Below, piece by piece: positions 62,542-64,000 of a stretch of 64,000 bases of DNA (the stretch's first letter is position 1; each line of letters begins with the position of its first letter). The DNA is taken from contig NC_061771.1 of assembly GCF_022458985.1 (NCBI RefSeq), positions 32,007,764 to 32,071,763 of the forward strand, read 5' to 3'. The notes under the pieces were generated by a model, which was not told where the DNA came from, did not search any database, and was given only the letters and a program-made list of their open reading frames with translations. The position numbers were made by a program, and so were the translations under genes. Origin of the DNA: Mugil cephalus. Taxonomy: Eukaryota > Chordata > Actinopteri > Mugiliformes > Mugilidae.

Positions 62542-63064
62542 CTCTGTTCATCCATTTCTGTCCAGGGCCAGTTATTTCAGCTGAACCTGCTCACAGTGTG
62601 GACTTAGTTCACCTCTTCACTCCTACAGCCCTCTGGGAACGTGAGTCTGGCTCTAAAATCATTTCCCAAACTGGTTCATTGTCTGGGAAATAAATAAATA
62701 AATAAAAGGTACACTGGTGTGTAACTACATCATGATTGATCAGTTATCTCCGGTGCTATGCTGTGGCTATATTTGGCCTTTAAACACTTTTGAGAGTTTT
62801 TTGGCTGATATTCTTCTTGAAGTGGAACTGAGAAAATAAACCGTGACCCCTCCACAGATGGTTCAGATTTGCTTCGAAAGTCTTTTTTTTTTTTTTTTAG
62901 TCAAATTTTAGGATGAATTCTTGAAGCTTGTCAAACAACCAATGTTTTTAAGTCTTGATTTGCCTTCGTGAAGCAAAACAGATGAAGTTGTCGTGTTTAT
63001 ATACTGAGAAACTGAGATCAGATCTGAAGTGCTGGCTGGAGACACATTGTAATGTATAATTATA

Positions 63065-63605
63065 TACAATATATACATGTAATGTGTATTGACTGTATAA
63101 GTATGGACAAAACATGTCTCATAGGCCGAGCTGATGCAATTTCCTGGGGATACGGGCGCAGCCATCTTGTTACTCAGTGAGGTCGGAGGGCGGAGCCACA
63201 ATATCGATGCCCCGCCCACACTTCCTCCAGACTCACTGGTGCTTTGGTTTAATTAATCCGACTCTCTGCTCTACCTCCACCGGCTACAAGGAAATGTTGG
63301 ATTATACACTGAACTTGTATATTTATTTAATTATTTTCTCCTACTCTCACAGCCGTACAGGACAGGTTGGCATGGCAACCTGTAGTGATCATGATGTCAC
63401 ATCCTGTTTCTAAACTAAAACACAACTTCTAAGAAAAGTTTACATTAATTTCCTAAAATGACTGAAATTATATTTTACGTGTGTTTTAATATTTTAGTTT
63501 AGGCTCAAGTCCCGCCCACTAACACAGAGGGGGTGGAGCTTATGACCTATACTGCAGCCTCTAGCCACCAGGGGGAGCTCTGCTAGCTTTGGCTTCACTT
63601 TAGAG
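63065..63605. repeat. Two opposed pieces of the GACTGTATA / CCACCAGGGGGAGCT repeat
   Basis: 63065-63235 and 63490-63605 carry the two halves of the family at 52565-52710, around a 250-bp centre. This may be one longer non-autonomous element. Confidence 0.5.
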
Positions 63606-64000
63606 GAGCTGCTCTGTAAATCTTTACTGATCCCTTCACGTTAACAGGATGCAAAATATCGCTATAACACTACAGCTTGTCCACGGTGGTTAGCATATTT
63701 CAATGGACTGTTTCAGCATGAATGCACAAAAAAACGCATATTTTAGAGAATATACTAATACATACTCATTTATTTATATAGTTTAGTGAAAGTGAAAAAG
63801 CAAATCTTACACTGAAGCCAGGTTTGTTTGAATAGTTTAAAGGTGAAGACCAGCTCTGATGGATTAAATGCCAAAGATTCTTGAGCTCCTTTGCTTAAGG
63901 TGAACATCCTTTTGAAAGTACAGGAAACAGGAGCACTGAGCCCAATCATGGTAGAAAGGTAAAGTTTTATTTTGAGGTGATTTAAAGGCAGGATGAAGTG

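Larger units (their letters stand above)
48651..64000. other. Gene-poor region upstream of naf1
   Basis: No exon series or protein family was recognised on either strand. Contents: poly-T and TA tracts (49381-49934), a long hairpin (50771-50862), a repeat-poor island (51640-52560), several copies of a GGGGGAGCT-containing repeat, repeat copies at 55360-56160 and 57535-58175, a Tc1 MITE (58758-59084), CA/GT microsatellites (53606-53640, 53810-53828, 59803-59834, 62495-62539), and LINE and Tc1 fragments (61000-61690). Confidence 0.6.

Noticed and set aside
1..64000. tRNA, rRNA or H/ACA snoRNA genes (the last considered because of naf1)
   Set aside because: No convincing A/B boxes, cloverleaf or hairpin-hinge-hairpin-tail with H and ACA boxes was found by eye; short hits of box-like words were isolated.

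Overview
The window is nuclear DNA from a ray-finned (teleost) fish. Its genes are split by GT-AG introns. Its proteins are vertebrate families. The DNA between exons is AT-rich and full of fish-type repeats: L2/CR1-like LINE 3' ends, hAT and Tc1 relics and MITEs, and CA/GT microsatellites. There is no operon structure, CRISPR array or recognisable tRNA/rRNA gene.

Four protein-coding genes are supported. (1) 187-2544, plus strand: the last two coding exons of tesk1, a kinase acting on cofilin; the kinase domain itself lies outside the window. (2) 6622-16112, minus strand: a complete TRIM-type E3 ubiquitin ligase (RING, B-box 2, coiled coil, PRY-SPRY) of 10 coding exons and 611 predicted residues. 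(3) 23384-39812, plus strand: znf638, a nuclear RNA/DNA-binding protein with two matrin-type zinc fingers and three RRM-like domains, in 22 coding exons and 1503 predicted residues, with one GC-AG intron. (4) 42415-47292, minus strand: naf1, the H/ACA snoRNP assembly factor, in 8 coding exons and 405 predicted residues. Orientation alternates: tesk1 and the TRIM gene converge, the TRIM gene and znf638 diverge, znf638 and naf1 converge. The genes share no pathway that I can see.

The rest is introns and intergenic DNA. 2545-6621 holds the tesk1 3' UTR and small repeats. 16600-20985 holds a Tc1 relic and hAT/Tc1 MITEs. 40190-42300 holds a possible unassigned promoter with a short spliced leader, plus a G-rich minisatellite. 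48650-64000 has no convincing gene; it carries repeats, a miRNA-like hairpin at 50771-50862 and a repeat-poor island at about 51640-52560 that could be a conserved regulatory element.

I found no clearly new biological system. The best leads are the GC-AG intron in znf638, the orphan promoter and leader exon near 40.7-41.3 kb, the split coiled-coil and PRY-SPRY exons of the TRIM gene, two strong hairpins, and three small hAT elements with exact 8-bp target duplications. Exon joins were deduced by hand from splice signals, reading phase and family resemblance, without alignment or transcript data.
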